Below the pieces are notes generated by a model. It had not been told where the DNA came from, ran no database searches, and saw only the letters and a program-made list of their open reading frames with translations. From Nocardia alba NBRC 108234 (lineage in GTDB: Bacteria > Actinomycetota > Actinomycetes > Mycobacteriales > Mycobacteriaceae): a DNA stretch of 64,000 nucleotides. Shown in pieces: positions 26,536-34,826 of the stretch (the first letter of the stretch is position 1; each line of letters starts with the position of its first letter). Location of the stretch: assembly GCF_001612665.1 (NCBI RefSeq), contig NZ_BDAX01000018.1:62001-126000 (forward strand), read 5' to 3'. The position numbers were made by a program, and so were the translations under genes.

Positions 26536-27086
26536 CCGCGGCGACCAGTACTGGCTACCTCGTCCGGCCCGCCGGACCCGCGGACCTGCCCGGTGCCCGC
26601 AGCGTCATGCTCGACACCTTCTACCAGGTGTTCGGCATCGGCTACCTGCCCGAATACCACCAGGATGTGATCGATCCCGAGACCGCGTACCTGCGTGACC
26701 CGCGCAACCGGCTCTGGGTCGCCGAACACGACGGCACCATCGTCGCGACCACGGCGATCCGGGCGCAGGGGCCGGCGCACCCACCGCACCCGGCCGAGCT
26801 CGCACTGGCCTATCCCGACAACACCACCGCGCAGCTGTTCCGGGTGTACGTCCGGCCCGACCATCATCGGCGCGGCCTGGCCTCGCGGCTGGTCGAGGCG
26901 GCGATCACGCATGTGCGGGAAACGCTCTCGTTCGACAAGCTGTACCTGCACACCGACGCGCGAACCGCCGGTGCGCTGGAATTCTGGCTCACCTTCGGCC
27001 GGATCGTGCACGACGCGCGCGGTCCCCACGAGGGATTCCAAACCGTGCACCTGGAAATCCCGCTGGAGCGCGATCAGGCGCACTGA
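26532..27086 (+). CDS. GNAT-family N-acetyltransferase (operon gene 9)
   Basis: A 184-residue acetyltransferase. RPAGPADLPGARSVM opens the GNAT fold, LWVAEHDGTIVATTAIRAQ is the central strand pair, and FRVYVRPDHHRRGLASRLVEAAITHV is motif A binding acetyl-CoA (RRGLA loop). LYLHTDARTAGALEFWLTFG is motif B. It overlaps the binding-lipoprotein gene by four bases, so it belongs to the operon. It may acetylate an intermediate or inactivate the free chelator in the cytoplasm; both are guesses. Confidence 0.85.
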   Translation: MTAATSTGYLVRPAGPADLPGARSVMLDTFYQVFGIGYLPEYHQDVIDPETAYLRDPRNRLWVAEHDGTIVATTAIRAQGPAHPPHPAELALAYPDNTTAQLFRVYVRPDHHRRGLASRLVEAAITHVRETLSFDKLYLHTDARTAGALEFWLTFGRIVHDARGPHEGFQTVHLEIPLERDQAH

Positions 27087-27093
27087 CAGAGGC

Positions 27094-27151
27094 AGCCGAC
27101 GCGGCGCGGACCACCCGGCCGGCTCCGGTGGGTGTGGTCACCGCGTCGGCT
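27094..27151. terminator. Long hairpin between convergent genes
   Basis: AGCCGACGCGG (27094-27104) pairs perfectly with CCGCGTCGGCT (27141-27151), and an inner ACCAC/GTGGT pair extends the structure. It lies just after the operon's last stop and before the convergent SRPBCC gene, so it can serve as a two-way terminator. Confidence 0.6.
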
Positions 27152-27181
27152 CGACTGTCACGAGACGCCGGGGCAGGCGCT

Positions 27182-27649
27182 TCACTCGCGCGGTCGCAAC
27201 TCCATCCCGCCCGCGGCGAGCACCGTTGCGAACTCGCGCCAGCGGCGATGACGGTGCCGGAACATCAGGTGGACGAACAACCGGGCACCGAGCCCCCGAA
27301 TCCCGTCGTCGACCTCGATCTCATCGGTGTAGCGACAGCGGGATTCGCCGACCGGCTCGAAGCGCAGCCGATGGTTCCAGGTACGCACCGGACCGCCCCA
27401 TTCGTTGGTGTAGATATGCAGCGGATCGAGCTCGACCAATCGCAGATGATGACGCCAGGTCGGGATGACGCCGAACCACCAGAGCCTGGCCTCACCCACC
27501 ACCCCGGGTTCGATTCGGTCCGGCATCCGCAGTCGCGGCACCGAAATAATCGGGGCGACAACATAAGCGAAGAGTTCCGGCGTCCGGGCCAGCGCGCACG
27601 CCACGTCCGCCGCGATCGGCAGCTCAATAGTTAGGGTAACCTTACTCAT
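27182..27649 (-). CDS. SRPBCC-like protein
   Basis: A 155-residue helix-grip protein. KVTLTIELPIAADVACALARTPELFAYV opens the fold, GVIPTWRHHLRLVELDPLHIYTNEWGGPVRTWNHRLRFEPV covers the central strands, and RYTDEIEVDDGIRGLGARLFVHLMFRHRHRRW ends in a basic helix. The ATG at 27649 is preferred over an upstream codon at 27694 because it begins at the first strand and has GGGAGAAG upstream. Ligand unknown; it converges with the metallophore operon but is not part of it. Confidence 0.7.
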   Translation of the reverse strand: MSKVTLTIELPIAADVACALARTPELFAYVVAPIISVPRLRMPDRIEPGVVGEARLWWFGVIPTWRHHLRLVELDPLHIYTNEWGGPVRTWNHRLRFEPVGESRCRYTDEIEVDDGIRGLGARLFVHLMFRHRHRRWREFATVLAAGGMELRPRE

Positions 27650-27850
27650 CCTTGAACACTTCTCCCTTTCGTCGCGTTCAGCAATCTTATTCATACATAC
27701 GCATGAGACTATGTCTATGGTGATCTCACGTCACCACCGACTACTGGACAGGTAAGCCCGCGGCGGCACATCGCCGGTGCCCGGTACCGACGGCTTCACG
27801 GGAAGCCGGAGCAGCCACATACTGAAGGGCGCTATCGATAGACTGCGGGT

Positions 27851-28636
27851 GTGGCCGTCGATCAGCATCTGAGCTTCGACTTCGCGGAGTATCCGAGCAT
27901 TGTGGTCCCTTTCGACGCGACATCGAGGATCCCGGTACACAGTCACCCGCAGCATCAGCTGACCTGGGTCCCGCACGGCGTTCTCACCATGGATGCGGGC
28001 TCCGGTCGGTGGGTGGTCCAGCGGACCCGGGCGCTGTGGATTCCGGGAGGAACCGCTCACGCGGTTGTTCCCGGCTGCTCGTGTGAGATGATCTCGCTGT
28101 TCTTCGAGCCGACCGAGTGCCCACTGAGCTTGGACAGCCCGACCGTGATCGACGCGACCGGCTTGGTCGGACCATTGCTGACCTATCTGGTTTCACTGCC
28201 CGAGACCGCACGCAGCCAACGGCACCACGGTCACACACTGCTCTGGGACCTGGTTTCACCCATGTCGGTAGCAACGATTCCCTCGATCCTGCCGACCGAT
28301 CCCCAAGCACGGCAGGTCGCGCTCGCCATCAGACGCGACCCGGCCGACACCCGCACCCTGACCGATTGGGGACGCGAGGTCGCCGCTTCCTCACGAACAC
28401 TGTCGCGGCGTTTCCGCGAGGAAACTGGTGTGAGTTTCGAGAGCTGGCGCACCTTCGAACGGCTCAGCGCCGCTCTGCCGTTTCTCGGCGCCGGTATGCC
28501 GATCTCGAAAGTGGCGCACAGCGTCGGCTACCGCACCGCCAGCGCGTTCATCGCCGCGTTTCGGCGTGAGATAGGCACCACGCCCGCCGCGTATTTCGCC
28601 GAGCGCGATACCGATTCGAGTGCCCAGGCTTCCTAG
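27851..28636 (+). CDS. AraC-family regulator with cupin N-domain
   Basis: A 261-residue regulator. The N-terminal cupin-like sensor includes HSHPQHQLTWVPHGVLTMDAG and LWIPGGTAHAVVPGCSCEM. The C-terminal HTH pair is DTRTLTDWGREVAASSRTLSRRFREETG and MPISKVAHSVGYRTASAFIAAFRREIGTTPAAYF. The start is a GTG at 27851 after a weak ribosome site. Its target is not obvious: the next gene downstream is the DDN-like oxidoreductase, 186 bp away. Confidence 0.83.
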   Translation: MAVDQHLSFDFAEYPSIVVPFDATSRIPVHSHPQHQLTWVPHGVLTMDAGSGRWVVQRTRALWIPGGTAHAVVPGCSCEMISLFFEPTECPLSLDSPTVIDATGLVGPLLTYLVSLPETARSQRHHGHTLLWDLVSPMSVATIPSILPTDPQARQVALAIRRDPADTRTLTDWGREVAASSRTLSRRFREETGVSFESWRTFERLSAALPFLGAGMPISKVAHSVGYRTASAFIAAFRREIGTTPAAYFAERDTDSSAQAS

Positions 28637-28764
28637 CTCGCGCCACCAGCGACGAAAGCTGTCCACTGCGCACTATCAGCTGTCCTGATACGTCGTTCAC
28701 GGCCGCCTCTGCTGTCGATAGCCTCGATGTCGAGCCGTTTACAGACGCCTCTGGACATTCGAAA

Positions 28765-28800
28765 GCTGTTCAGGCGCTGCGCGATCAGCGCCTGAACAGC
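28765..28800. promoter_or_regulatory. 15-bp perfect inverted repeat
   Basis: GCTGTTCAGGCGCTG and CAGCGCCTGAACAGC are exact reverse complements separated by CGCGAT. The element ends 22 bp before the ATG of the DDN-like gene. It is too long and too perfect for chance and could be an operator, an RNA hairpin in the 5' leader, or the terminator of the preceding gene, although it has no T-tract and lies 128 bp after that gene's stop. Confidence 0.65.
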
Positions 28801-28822
28801 TACGACGAAAAGGACAACCAGT

Positions 28823-29281
28823 ATGGCCGCGAAAGCGCGAATCTTTCGACGTGCAGTAAACAGCGTGAACAAAGTGGTTATCGCGCTGCAAAGAATCGGT
28901 ATCGCGTTCGGTCCCCAGTACCTTCTCACCACGACCGGACACAGAACCGGACAGCAGCGAACGACACCGATCACCATCATTGCTATCGCTGACCAGCGAT
29001 ACGTTCACCAGGCTTATCCGAAGTCGGCGTGGGTGGCCAACGTTCGCGCTTCGCACACCGCCGTACTGTCACGTGGCCGCCGCCGCGAGGCTGTGACGTT
29101 GGTCGAACTCCCGCTCGACCAACGTCGAACATTCTTGCGCGAGCACTTCGCCCATGCCCCTGGCCACGCCGCTGGACTACTCGTCACAACAGGGCTGATT
29201 CAAGAGGCGACCCCACAGGCAGTCGCCGCCGCCGCCGATCGAATCGCGGTCTTTCGCATAGAGACTCATCCCGAACCCTAG
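28823..29281 (+). CDS. Deazaflavin-dependent nitroreductase (DDN-like)
   Basis: A 152-residue split-barrel protein of the F420-dependent nitroreductase family. LLTTTGHRTGQQRTTPITII is the family hallmark (TTGRKSGxxRxTPL pattern), followed by YPKSAWVANVRASHTAVLSRGRRRE, which resembles the usual HPAWYLNLRANP segment. The ATG at 28823 follows GAAAAGGACA. Members reduce quinones or nitroaromatics with F420H2. The strong inverted repeat just upstream probably governs its expression. Confidence 0.8.
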   Translation: MAAKARIFRRAVNSVNKVVIALQRIGIAFGPQYLLTTTGHRTGQQRTTPITIIAIADQRYVHQAYPKSAWVANVRASHTAVLSRGRRREAVTLVELPLDQRRTFLREHFAHAPGHAAGLLVTTGLIQEATPQAVAAAADRIAVFRIETHPEP

Positions 29282-29337
29282 ACTGCCCGATCGGACGTTG
29301 TCGCCGCCGAATCGGCGCAAGCCCTCACCTCAGTCGG

Positions 29338-30786
29338 CTACTCACTCGTGGAGTCGCCGGCCGGCGAAAAGCGAGACAACGCATCGTCGGAGGTGAACAG
29401 TTCCGGTCGGGATGCCCCGGCAATCAGGGCCGCCGCGACGGCAGCGACGGCGAGCAAGCCCGCGGCCACCCACAGTGCCATGGCGAAACCGTCGGAGAGC
29501 GCTTCCCGGGTCGAGCCTGCGCCGGTGACGGACCCGGCTACGGTAACCAGCACCGCCAGCCCCAACGCACCCCCGAGCTGGCGGGCACTGCTGAGGATTC
29601 CCGAGGCGAGCCCGGCCTGTTCAACGGGCACGCCCGAGGTCGCCGCCAAGCCCATCGCCACCATCGAGGCACCGACACCGATGCTGGCGACCAGCGACGG
29701 CATCAGGATCCCGGTGACGAAACCGCTTGTCGGCCCGGTGAATCCGAACCAGAACAGCCCTGCGGCGCCGAGCAGACCGCCAGCGAGCAACACCGGCCGA
29801 GGCCCGTGGTCGCGGGCCACGACCTGGGCGGCGCGCAGCCCGATCATGATGCCGACGCAAAACGGCAGGAAGGACAATCCGGTCTCGGTGGGGCTGTAGC
29901 CCAGCACACGTTGCATGATCTGGGAGACGAAAAAGAAGCTGGCGATCTGGGCGGACGTGAGCAGAAAGCCGAAGACCGAGGCGCCGATCAATGAACGCCG
30001 GCGCAGAAATCCCAGCGGCACCAGCGGATCCACGACACGAGCTTCGACTACCACGAAGACCAGCAGCGCGGCCACGCCCGCGCCGAACCAGCCGAACACC
30101 CGAGGTACGCCCCCACCGTGCTCGCCGGTCTCGATCACCCCCATCACCAACGCTGCGACACCCGCGGTGACGAGCAGACCCCCGATGATGTCGAGCCGGC
30201 GGCCACCGGCAGCGACCCGATTGTCCACACCGCGCAGCACCGCCGCCATCGCGACGACCACGAACACGACATTGACCCACATCACCCACCGCCAGTTCAT
30301 GTGGTCGGTGAGCAGCCCGCTCAGCACCACTCCGAGTGCGCCACCCGCCGCACCGGCGCCGCCCCAGATGGCCATCGCCTTGGTGCGCGCGGCGCCCTCC
30401 TCGAACTCCGAGGTCACCAGCGCCAGCGACATCGGTGTCAACACCGCGGCCGCGACACCTTGCAGACCTCGACCGGCGATCAGTTGCCACCCGTCCTGGG
30501 CGGCGCCGCCCAGCAGGCTGGCCGCGGCGAAGACACCGAGCGAGCCGAGCAGCAACGTGCGGCGTCCCACCAGGTCTGCGAGCCTGCCGCCCAGCAGCAG
30601 CAATCCCGCGTACGGCAGCAGAAACGCATTGATCACCCACGCCAGGCCGGTCGGCCCGAGGTCGAGCGCGGCGTCCATGGCCGGTAGCGCGACATTGACG
30701 ATCGACAGGTCGAGCGAGACCAGAAACATTGTCGAGAACACGACAGCCGACGTGGCGCCTCGGTGTGTAACGAGCGGCTCGGACAC
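29338..30786 (-). CDS. DHA2-family MFS drug exporter
   Basis: A 482-residue efflux protein with 14 predicted helices. LVSLDLSIVNVALPAMDAAL is motif D1, GGRLADLVGRRTLLLGSLG motif A, and GGAGAAGGALGVVLSGLLTDHMNWRWVMWVN contains motif C. The GTG at 30786 has GGGAGG upstream. It is divergent from a TetR gene starting at 30879, a standard drug-pump/repressor arrangement. Substrate not predictable. Confidence 0.88.
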   Translation of the reverse strand: MSEPLVTHRGATSAVVFSTMFLVSLDLSIVNVALPAMDAALDLGPTGLAWVINAFLLPYAGLLLLGGRLADLVGRRTLLLGSLGVFAAASLLGGAAQDGWQLIAGRGLQGVAAAVLTPMSLALVTSEFEEGAARTKAMAIWGGAGAAGGALGVVLSGLLTDHMNWRWVMWVNVVFVVVAMAAVLRGVDNRVAAGGRRLDIIGGLLVTAGVAALVMGVIETGEHGGGVPRVFGWFGAGVAALLVFVVVEARVVDPLVPLGFLRRRSLIGASVFGFLLTSAQIASFFFVSQIMQRVLGYSPTETGLSFLPFCVGIMIGLRAAQVVARDHGPRPVLLAGGLLGAAGLFWFGFTGPTSGFVTGILMPSLVASIGVGASMVAMGLAATSGVPVEQAGLASGILSSARQLGGALGLAVLVTVAGSVTGAGSTREALSDGFAMALWVAAGLLAVAAVAAALIAGASRPELFTSDDALSRFSPAGDSTSE

Positions 30787-30801
30787 CGCACACCTCCCTA
30801 T

Positions 30802-30824
30802 TTAGTAACGCGTATTTTTATTAA
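30802..30824. promoter_or_regulatory. Possible operator between pump and TetR gene
   Basis: TTAGTAA (30802-30808) and TTATTAA (30818-30824) are imperfect inverted half-sites nine bases apart in an AT-rich patch between the divergent pump and repressor genes. One position mismatches, so this is a weak call based mainly on location. Confidence 0.35.
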
Positions 30825-30878
30825 GGTAAGCACACCCTTATCCTGATGTCGAGAGTCAGCGCGCGAAGAATCATCGCC

Positions 30879-31550
30879 ATGCCCGATACCCCGACCCCCC
30901 GACGTGGACGCCCGATCCGGCTGGCGGCCGACACGGTCGTCACCGCGGCCACCCGGCTGCTCGCCACGGGCGGCGCGGAGGCGTTCAGCATGCGCCGCCT
31001 GGCCGATGACCTCGGGACCAGCACCGCCGCGATCTACCATCACTTCCCCACCAAGGCAGCCCTTTTCACCGTGGTACTCGGCGCGCTCGCCGACGACCTG
31101 CGGCGCCCCGAACTGCCCGCCGCGCCGCGCGAACGCCTGATCGCCATCGTGTGCTATCTCATCGACACGCTGGACCAATTACCTTGGGTGGCAGACATTC
31201 TCGTCACCGGCCAGAGCACAGGCCGCTCCGCCATGTGGATGCTCAACGAGTTCGTCGATGCCGCGAACCAGCTGGGCGCCACCGACCGGAAGGCCGGGTA
31301 CATGTACTTCACCATCTGGCGGTTCGTGGTCGGTGAACTGATGAGCCGCCGCGGCGCACAAGCCCATCACGACACCGCGTCCGCCCAGTCCTCTTGGTCG
31401 GATCTGATCACCGCCGATCAGCTCACCGATTTCCCCACCGTCGCCCGACTGCTCCCCCAGTGGGGAAAAATTCGCGCCGAATTCCACACCGAGACAGCGG
31501 TTGCCGATGTCATCGACGGACTGATCGCGAGCATCGATCGGGACAGCTGA
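30879..31550 (+). CDS. TetR-family regulator
   Basis: A 223-residue regulator. The HTH is RLAADTVVTAATRLLATGGAEAFSMRRLADDLGTSTAAIYHHFPTKAALF, very typical of TetR/AcrR. The C-terminal domain includes LPWVADILVTGQSTGRSAMWMLNEF. The ATG at 30879 starts 17 residues before the HTH; an upstream codon at 30846 is in frame. It most likely represses the divergent DHA2 exporter. Confidence 0.87.
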   Translation: MPDTPTPRRGRPIRLAADTVVTAATRLLATGGAEAFSMRRLADDLGTSTAAIYHHFPTKAALFTVVLGALADDLRRPELPAAPRERLIAIVCYLIDTLDQLPWVADILVTGQSTGRSAMWMLNEFVDAANQLGATDRKAGYMYFTIWRFVVGELMSRRGAQAHHDTASAQSSWSDLITADQLTDFPTVARLLPQWGKIRAEFHTETAVADVIDGLIASIDRDS

Positions 31551-31711
31551 GGGCACCCACCACCCCACGGCGAATCGTCGGGCTCGCCATTCGACTTCGC
31601 GGCGATCGGGATGGCTGCGGTCACCGATCCCTGCGCGGCAAACCAGGCGCAACACCAGGACTGGACCGATGCCGTGGACGAGCTGCGCGCCCAGGTGGCA
31701 CGATCAGTCGC

Positions 31712-32434
31712 ATGATGCGGGTCCGGATTTTTGGTGTCGTAGTCGCTGCCGCACTGATCACGCTGACAGTTCTGGGCTATCGACGGCGTCGACCGGTCGA
31801 CGCCACAGGTGCGCGGGAGCGTCCCGCGGTGATCCCCGAGGTCCCGCCGCGGCTGGCCGTCGAGCTGGTTCCGAAGACGAGATCGCAGATCAACTTACGG
31901 TCGGAGCTGCCCGACCGAGAATGGAAGCGGCTACGCGGAATCGTCTGCGAGGCGGCGGGAAACCGGTGCGAGATCTGTGGTGACGCCGGCCGGCGAGCTC
32001 CGGACTGCAACGCGGTCTGGGAATACGACGACGAGCGGCTGATCCAGCGATTGGTCCGGCTCGAAGCGCTGTGCCCTGCCTGCCATGCCGCCAAGCACAT
32101 CGGCCCCGAGATCGCCCAGGGTAGGCGAGAACAGACCGTCTGCCACCTGGCCGCGGTGAATGGGTGGACCCCCCAGCACACCGAGCTCTACCTGGAGCGA
32201 CAGTTCGACCAGTGGAGCGTTCGCTCGACGAAGCAGTGGACGTTCGATCTGGCCGCGCTGGCCCGATACGGTCCCCCGCTGCCGCCCTCGACCCGCCGCA
32301 AGCGCTGCACCGAGTGCCGGGAACTCCATCCCCCGGACAAGCTGACGGCCGTCGCGGCCAAGCGCCTACTCTGCGCGGGCTGCCGCGCGCAGGCGCCGAC
32401 CGACCCGGCGACGGGAGACGCACCGAACGTATGA
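31712..32434 (+). CDS. HNH-nuclease-like protein with N-terminal membrane helix
   Basis: A 240-residue protein with tandem ATGs at 31712/31715. Residues 5-22 (RIFGVVVAAALITLTVLGYR) form a membrane anchor or uncleaved signal. The core EAAGNRCEICGDAG, ALCPACHAAKHIG and an intervening acidic region resemble a Cys4 HNH endonuclease fold. A further zinc knuckle is KRCTECRELHPPDKL...LCAGC. Similar soluble proteins are annotated as HNH endonucleases; the membrane helix is unusual. Nuclease activity is not proven, and the canonical HNH His/Asn set is only partly visible. Confidence 0.65.
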   Translation: MMRVRIFGVVVAAALITLTVLGYRRRRPVDATGARERPAVIPEVPPRLAVELVPKTRSQINLRSELPDREWKRLRGIVCEAAGNRCEICGDAGRRAPDCNAVWEYDDERLIQRLVRLEALCPACHAAKHIGPEIAQGRREQTVCHLAAVNGWTPQHTELYLERQFDQWSVRSTKQWTFDLAALARYGPPLPPSTRRKRCTECRELHPPDKLTAVAAKRLLCAGCRAQAPTDPATGDAPNV

Positions 32435-32530
32435 AGCCGGGGAACCGCGTCGACCAACGGCACTCGCGCGACAGAACTCCGACTACGCACACCTTCCAGA
32501 ATTGCCAGAATCACCGTTCACTTTCGACTA

Positions 32531-32542
32531 GTGTCCGGACAC
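32531..32542. promoter_or_regulatory. Perfect 12-bp palindrome upstream of acyl-CoA ligase
   Basis: GTGTCCGGACAC is fully palindromic and sits 93 bp before the acyl-CoA ligase ATG in a 200-bp gap. It resembles a TetR-family half-site pair and may be an operator; no adjacent regulator is present. Confidence 0.45.
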
Positions 32543-32635
32543 GAGCCACCCGTTCGAGCGGCTATCGCGAGGCTCGCACGGACGTCGGCGGCATCGGCCA
32601 CTCGCGGTATCCGCTCCGTTCTACGAAGGAGCACT

Positions 32636-34168
32636 ATGTATCCGGGCGCACACGTCGACCGATTTCCCGACAAGGTGGCCATCGTCATGGCCGAGAGCGG
32701 TGCCACGCTGACCTATCGGCAACTGGAGGAGAACTCGATCCGGCTGGCCCGCCACCTCCACGATGCGGGGCTACGCAGGGGCGATCATGTGGCGTTGCTG
32801 TCGGTGAACGACCCGAAGGTATACGAGGTGTATTGGGCCGCACTGCGTTCGGGGCTCTACATCACCGCGGTCAATTGGCACCTGACTCCCGCCGAGATCA
32901 GCTACATCGTCGACGACTGCGGGGCGCGCGCGCTCATCGTGTCCGCCGCGCTGGCCGCGACCGCCGAGCAGCTCACCGCGCAGACGCCGCAGGTGCAGAC
33001 CCGGTTGGCCTTCGACGGTCCGGTCGAGGGATACAGCTCCTACGAACAGGCGCTCGCGGCGGCCTCCCCCGAACCGTTGGCCGATCAGCCGCGCGGAGCC
33101 GACATGCTCTATTCCTCGGGGACCACCGGCAGGCCCAAGGGCATCAAGCTGCCGTTGGCCGATCGTCAGGTCGGCGATCCGCCCGGTGACACCTACACCG
33201 CGATCTTCGGCCCGCTCTACGCCTTCGAGCCCCACAGTGTCTACCTCTCACCCGCACCGCTGTATCACGCGGCGCCGTTGCGTTTCGGTGGTGTGGTGAA
33301 CGCTCTGGGCGGCACCCTCGTGGTGATGGAGAAGTTCGACGCGGAGCTGGCACTGGCCACGATCGAACGGCACCGGGTCACCCACAGTCAATGGGTGCCG
33401 ACCATGTTCGTCCGGATGCTCAAACTCGACGAATCGGTGCGAGCCCGCTACGACGTGTCGAGCATGCAAGCCGCCGTACACGCCGCCGCGCCGTGTCCGG
33501 TCGAGGTGAAACAGGCCATGATCGACTGGTGGGGGCCGGTACTGCACGAGTACTACGCCTCGACCGAGGCCAACGGCGCCACCTTCATCAACAGCGAGCA
33601 GTGGCTGCGTAAACCGGGTTCGGTCGGTACCGCGGGATTGGGCGTCATCCGGGTGTGTGGCCCTGACGGGGCAGAGTTGGCGTCCGGCGAGATCGGCACC
33701 ATCTATTTCGAACGCGAAGAACTGCCGTTCGATTACCACAACGATCCCGCCAAGACGGCCGAGGCGATCCACCCGACTCATCCCACCTGGACCACCACCG
33801 GCGATATCGGTTACGTCGACGAGGACGGCTACCTGTTCCTCACCGACCGTAAGGCGTTCACGATCATCTCGGGCGGAGTGAATATCTATCCACAGGAGAT
33901 CGAGAACGCACTGGCCCTGCATCCGAAGGTGTTCGATGTCGCGGTGATCGGTGTGCCCGACGAGGAGATGGGTGAATCGGTGATGGCGGTGGTGCAACCG
34001 GAGGCCGGGGTCACGGCAGGGCCCGCACTCGCCGAGGAACTGCGCGAATTCCTCAGGGAGCGGATCGGCGCCTTCAAGGTGCCACGCACGGTCGACTTCT
34101 CCGACGATCTACCGCGCACGCCGACCGGAAAACTGGTCAAGGGAAAGCTCCGCGCCCGGTATCTCTGA
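32636..34168 (+). CDS. FadD-type acyl-CoA ligase (AMP-binding)
   Basis: A 510-residue adenylate-forming enzyme. The ATP loop is YSSGTTGRPKGIKLP near residue 160, followed by EYYASTEANGATFI (motif A5), TTGDIGYVDEDGYLFLTDRKAFTIISGG (A7-A8 hinge), and the catalytic C-terminal Lys in PTGKLVKGKLR. It converts a carboxylate to acyl-AMP and then acyl-CoA. The start at 32636 (MYPGAHVDRFPDKVAIV) follows AAGGAG. It resembles mycobacterial FadD enzymes; chain length or ring specificity is not evident, and no beta-oxidation gene is adjacent. Confidence 0.9.
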   Translation: MYPGAHVDRFPDKVAIVMAESGATLTYRQLEENSIRLARHLHDAGLRRGDHVALLSVNDPKVYEVYWAALRSGLYITAVNWHLTPAEISYIVDDCGARALIVSAALAATAEQLTAQTPQVQTRLAFDGPVEGYSSYEQALAAASPEPLADQPRGADMLYSSGTTGRPKGIKLPLADRQVGDPPGDTYTAIFGPLYAFEPHSVYLSPAPLYHAAPLRFGGVVNALGGTLVVMEKFDAELALATIERHRVTHSQWVPTMFVRMLKLDESVRARYDVSSMQAAVHAAAPCPVEVKQAMIDWWGPVLHEYYASTEANGATFINSEQWLRKPGSVGTAGLGVIRVCGPDGAELASGEIGTIYFEREELPFDYHNDPAKTAEAIHPTHPTWTTTGDIGYVDEDGYLFLTDRKAFTIISGGVNIYPQEIENALALHPKVFDVAVIGVPDEEMGESVMAVVQPEAGVTAGPALAEELREFLRERIGAFKVPRTVDFSDDLPRTPTGKLVKGKLRARYL

Positions 34169-34174
34169 GGTGAT

Positions 34175-34209
34175 GGGGCCGCCGCCGATCTCGAATCGAC
34201 CGCGGCCCC
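34175..34209. terminator. Terminator-like hairpin between convergent genes
   Basis: GGGGCCG (34175-34181) pairs with CGGCCCC (34203-34209) in the 45-bp space between the ligase and cupin genes, and TTCG follows. Probably a bidirectional terminator. Confidence 0.5.
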
Positions 34210-34213
34210 TTCG

Positions 34214-34702
34214 CTACTGCCAGACCGGGCTGTCCACGAAATGGTTGTCGAACCTGTCCATGGTGGCGCGAACCTCGTCGGGGGTTGCCCCGCCCTGCCG
34301 GATGCGTTCGACGAGACGGAAGTACTCGAACCGCTCGATTCCGGGCGTGAACACGATCAACACATCCGCTGACGCCTCGGCGGGCGCGGCCCAGGCGTGG
34401 ATGGTGTTCGGCGGAATCAGGAGGAAGTCGCCTTCGCCGATGGTGACCACCTCCTCTCCGGCCAGCACCCGCAGCCGCCCGTCCAGCATGTAGAACATTT
34501 CGGCCGAGGTGGTGTGGTAGTGCGGCGGTGGGCCGTTCGTCCCCGCGGCGAGCAACGTCCGGTTGGCGCTCATCGCGCCGCCGGTCATCTCGTGGTCGGC
34601 GTACAGGCGCACGCCCAGCGCCTCGAGTAGCTCGGCTTCGTCATACCGGACGAGTAGCGCGGCATCGGGCGTGCTGCCGGTGGTCACGATCTCGGTTGCC
34701 AT
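34214..34702 (-). CDS. Cupin-domain protein
   Basis: A 162-residue single-domain cupin. Motif 1 is GPPPHYHTTSAEMFYMLDGRLRVLAG with metal-binding His pair and Glu; motif 2 is DFLLIPPNTIHAWAAPAEAS. A metal-dependent dioxygenase or isomerase activity is possible but not certain. The ATG at 34702 follows a strong CAGGAGGAATTC. It is divergent from an ECF41 sigma factor. ECF41 genes are usually next to a small enzyme gene under their control (carboxymuconolactone decarboxylase, oxidoreductase or epimerase); here a cupin occupies that place. Confidence 0.82.
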   Translation of the reverse strand: MATEIVTTGSTPDAALLVRYDEAELLEALGVRLYADHEMTGGAMSANRTLLAAGTNGPPPHYHTTSAEMFYMLDGRLRVLAGEEVVTIGEGDFLLIPPNTIHAWAAPAEASADVLIVFTPGIERFEYFRLVERIRQGGATPDEVRATMDRFDNHFVDSPVWQ

Positions 34703-34721
34703 GAATTCCTCCTGCGTCGGA

Positions 34722-34826
34722 TCAGGTGAGCGAGGGCATCGCCGCATCGGGATTCGCCCACACCAGAACAGAGAGCGAAACAGCGGGAGCCGTGACATCC
34801 CGGCCGATCGACATGACGTACGCCAC
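34722..34826 (-). CDS. Candidate small ORF (34 aa) upstream of cupin
   Basis: A 34-codon ORF begins with GTG at 34826, preceded by the near-ideal ribosome site AGGAGGAAA (34829-34837 region), and ends 19 bases before the cupin ATG, so it could be co-transcribed. The peptide contains VMSIGRDVTAPAVSLSVLVW and ends NPDAAMPSLT, with a mildly hydrophobic centre. It is too short to classify; it may be a leader peptide, a small membrane protein or a relic. The ribosome site is the main evidence. Confidence 0.45.
   Translation of the reverse strand: MAYVMSIGRDVTAPAVSLSVLVWANPDAAMPSLT

Noticed and set aside
27624..27645. IdeR-like half palindrome 'ttagggtaacctta'
   Set aside because: It lies inside the first codons of the SRPBCC gene (KVTLT) and matches the iron box only partly.
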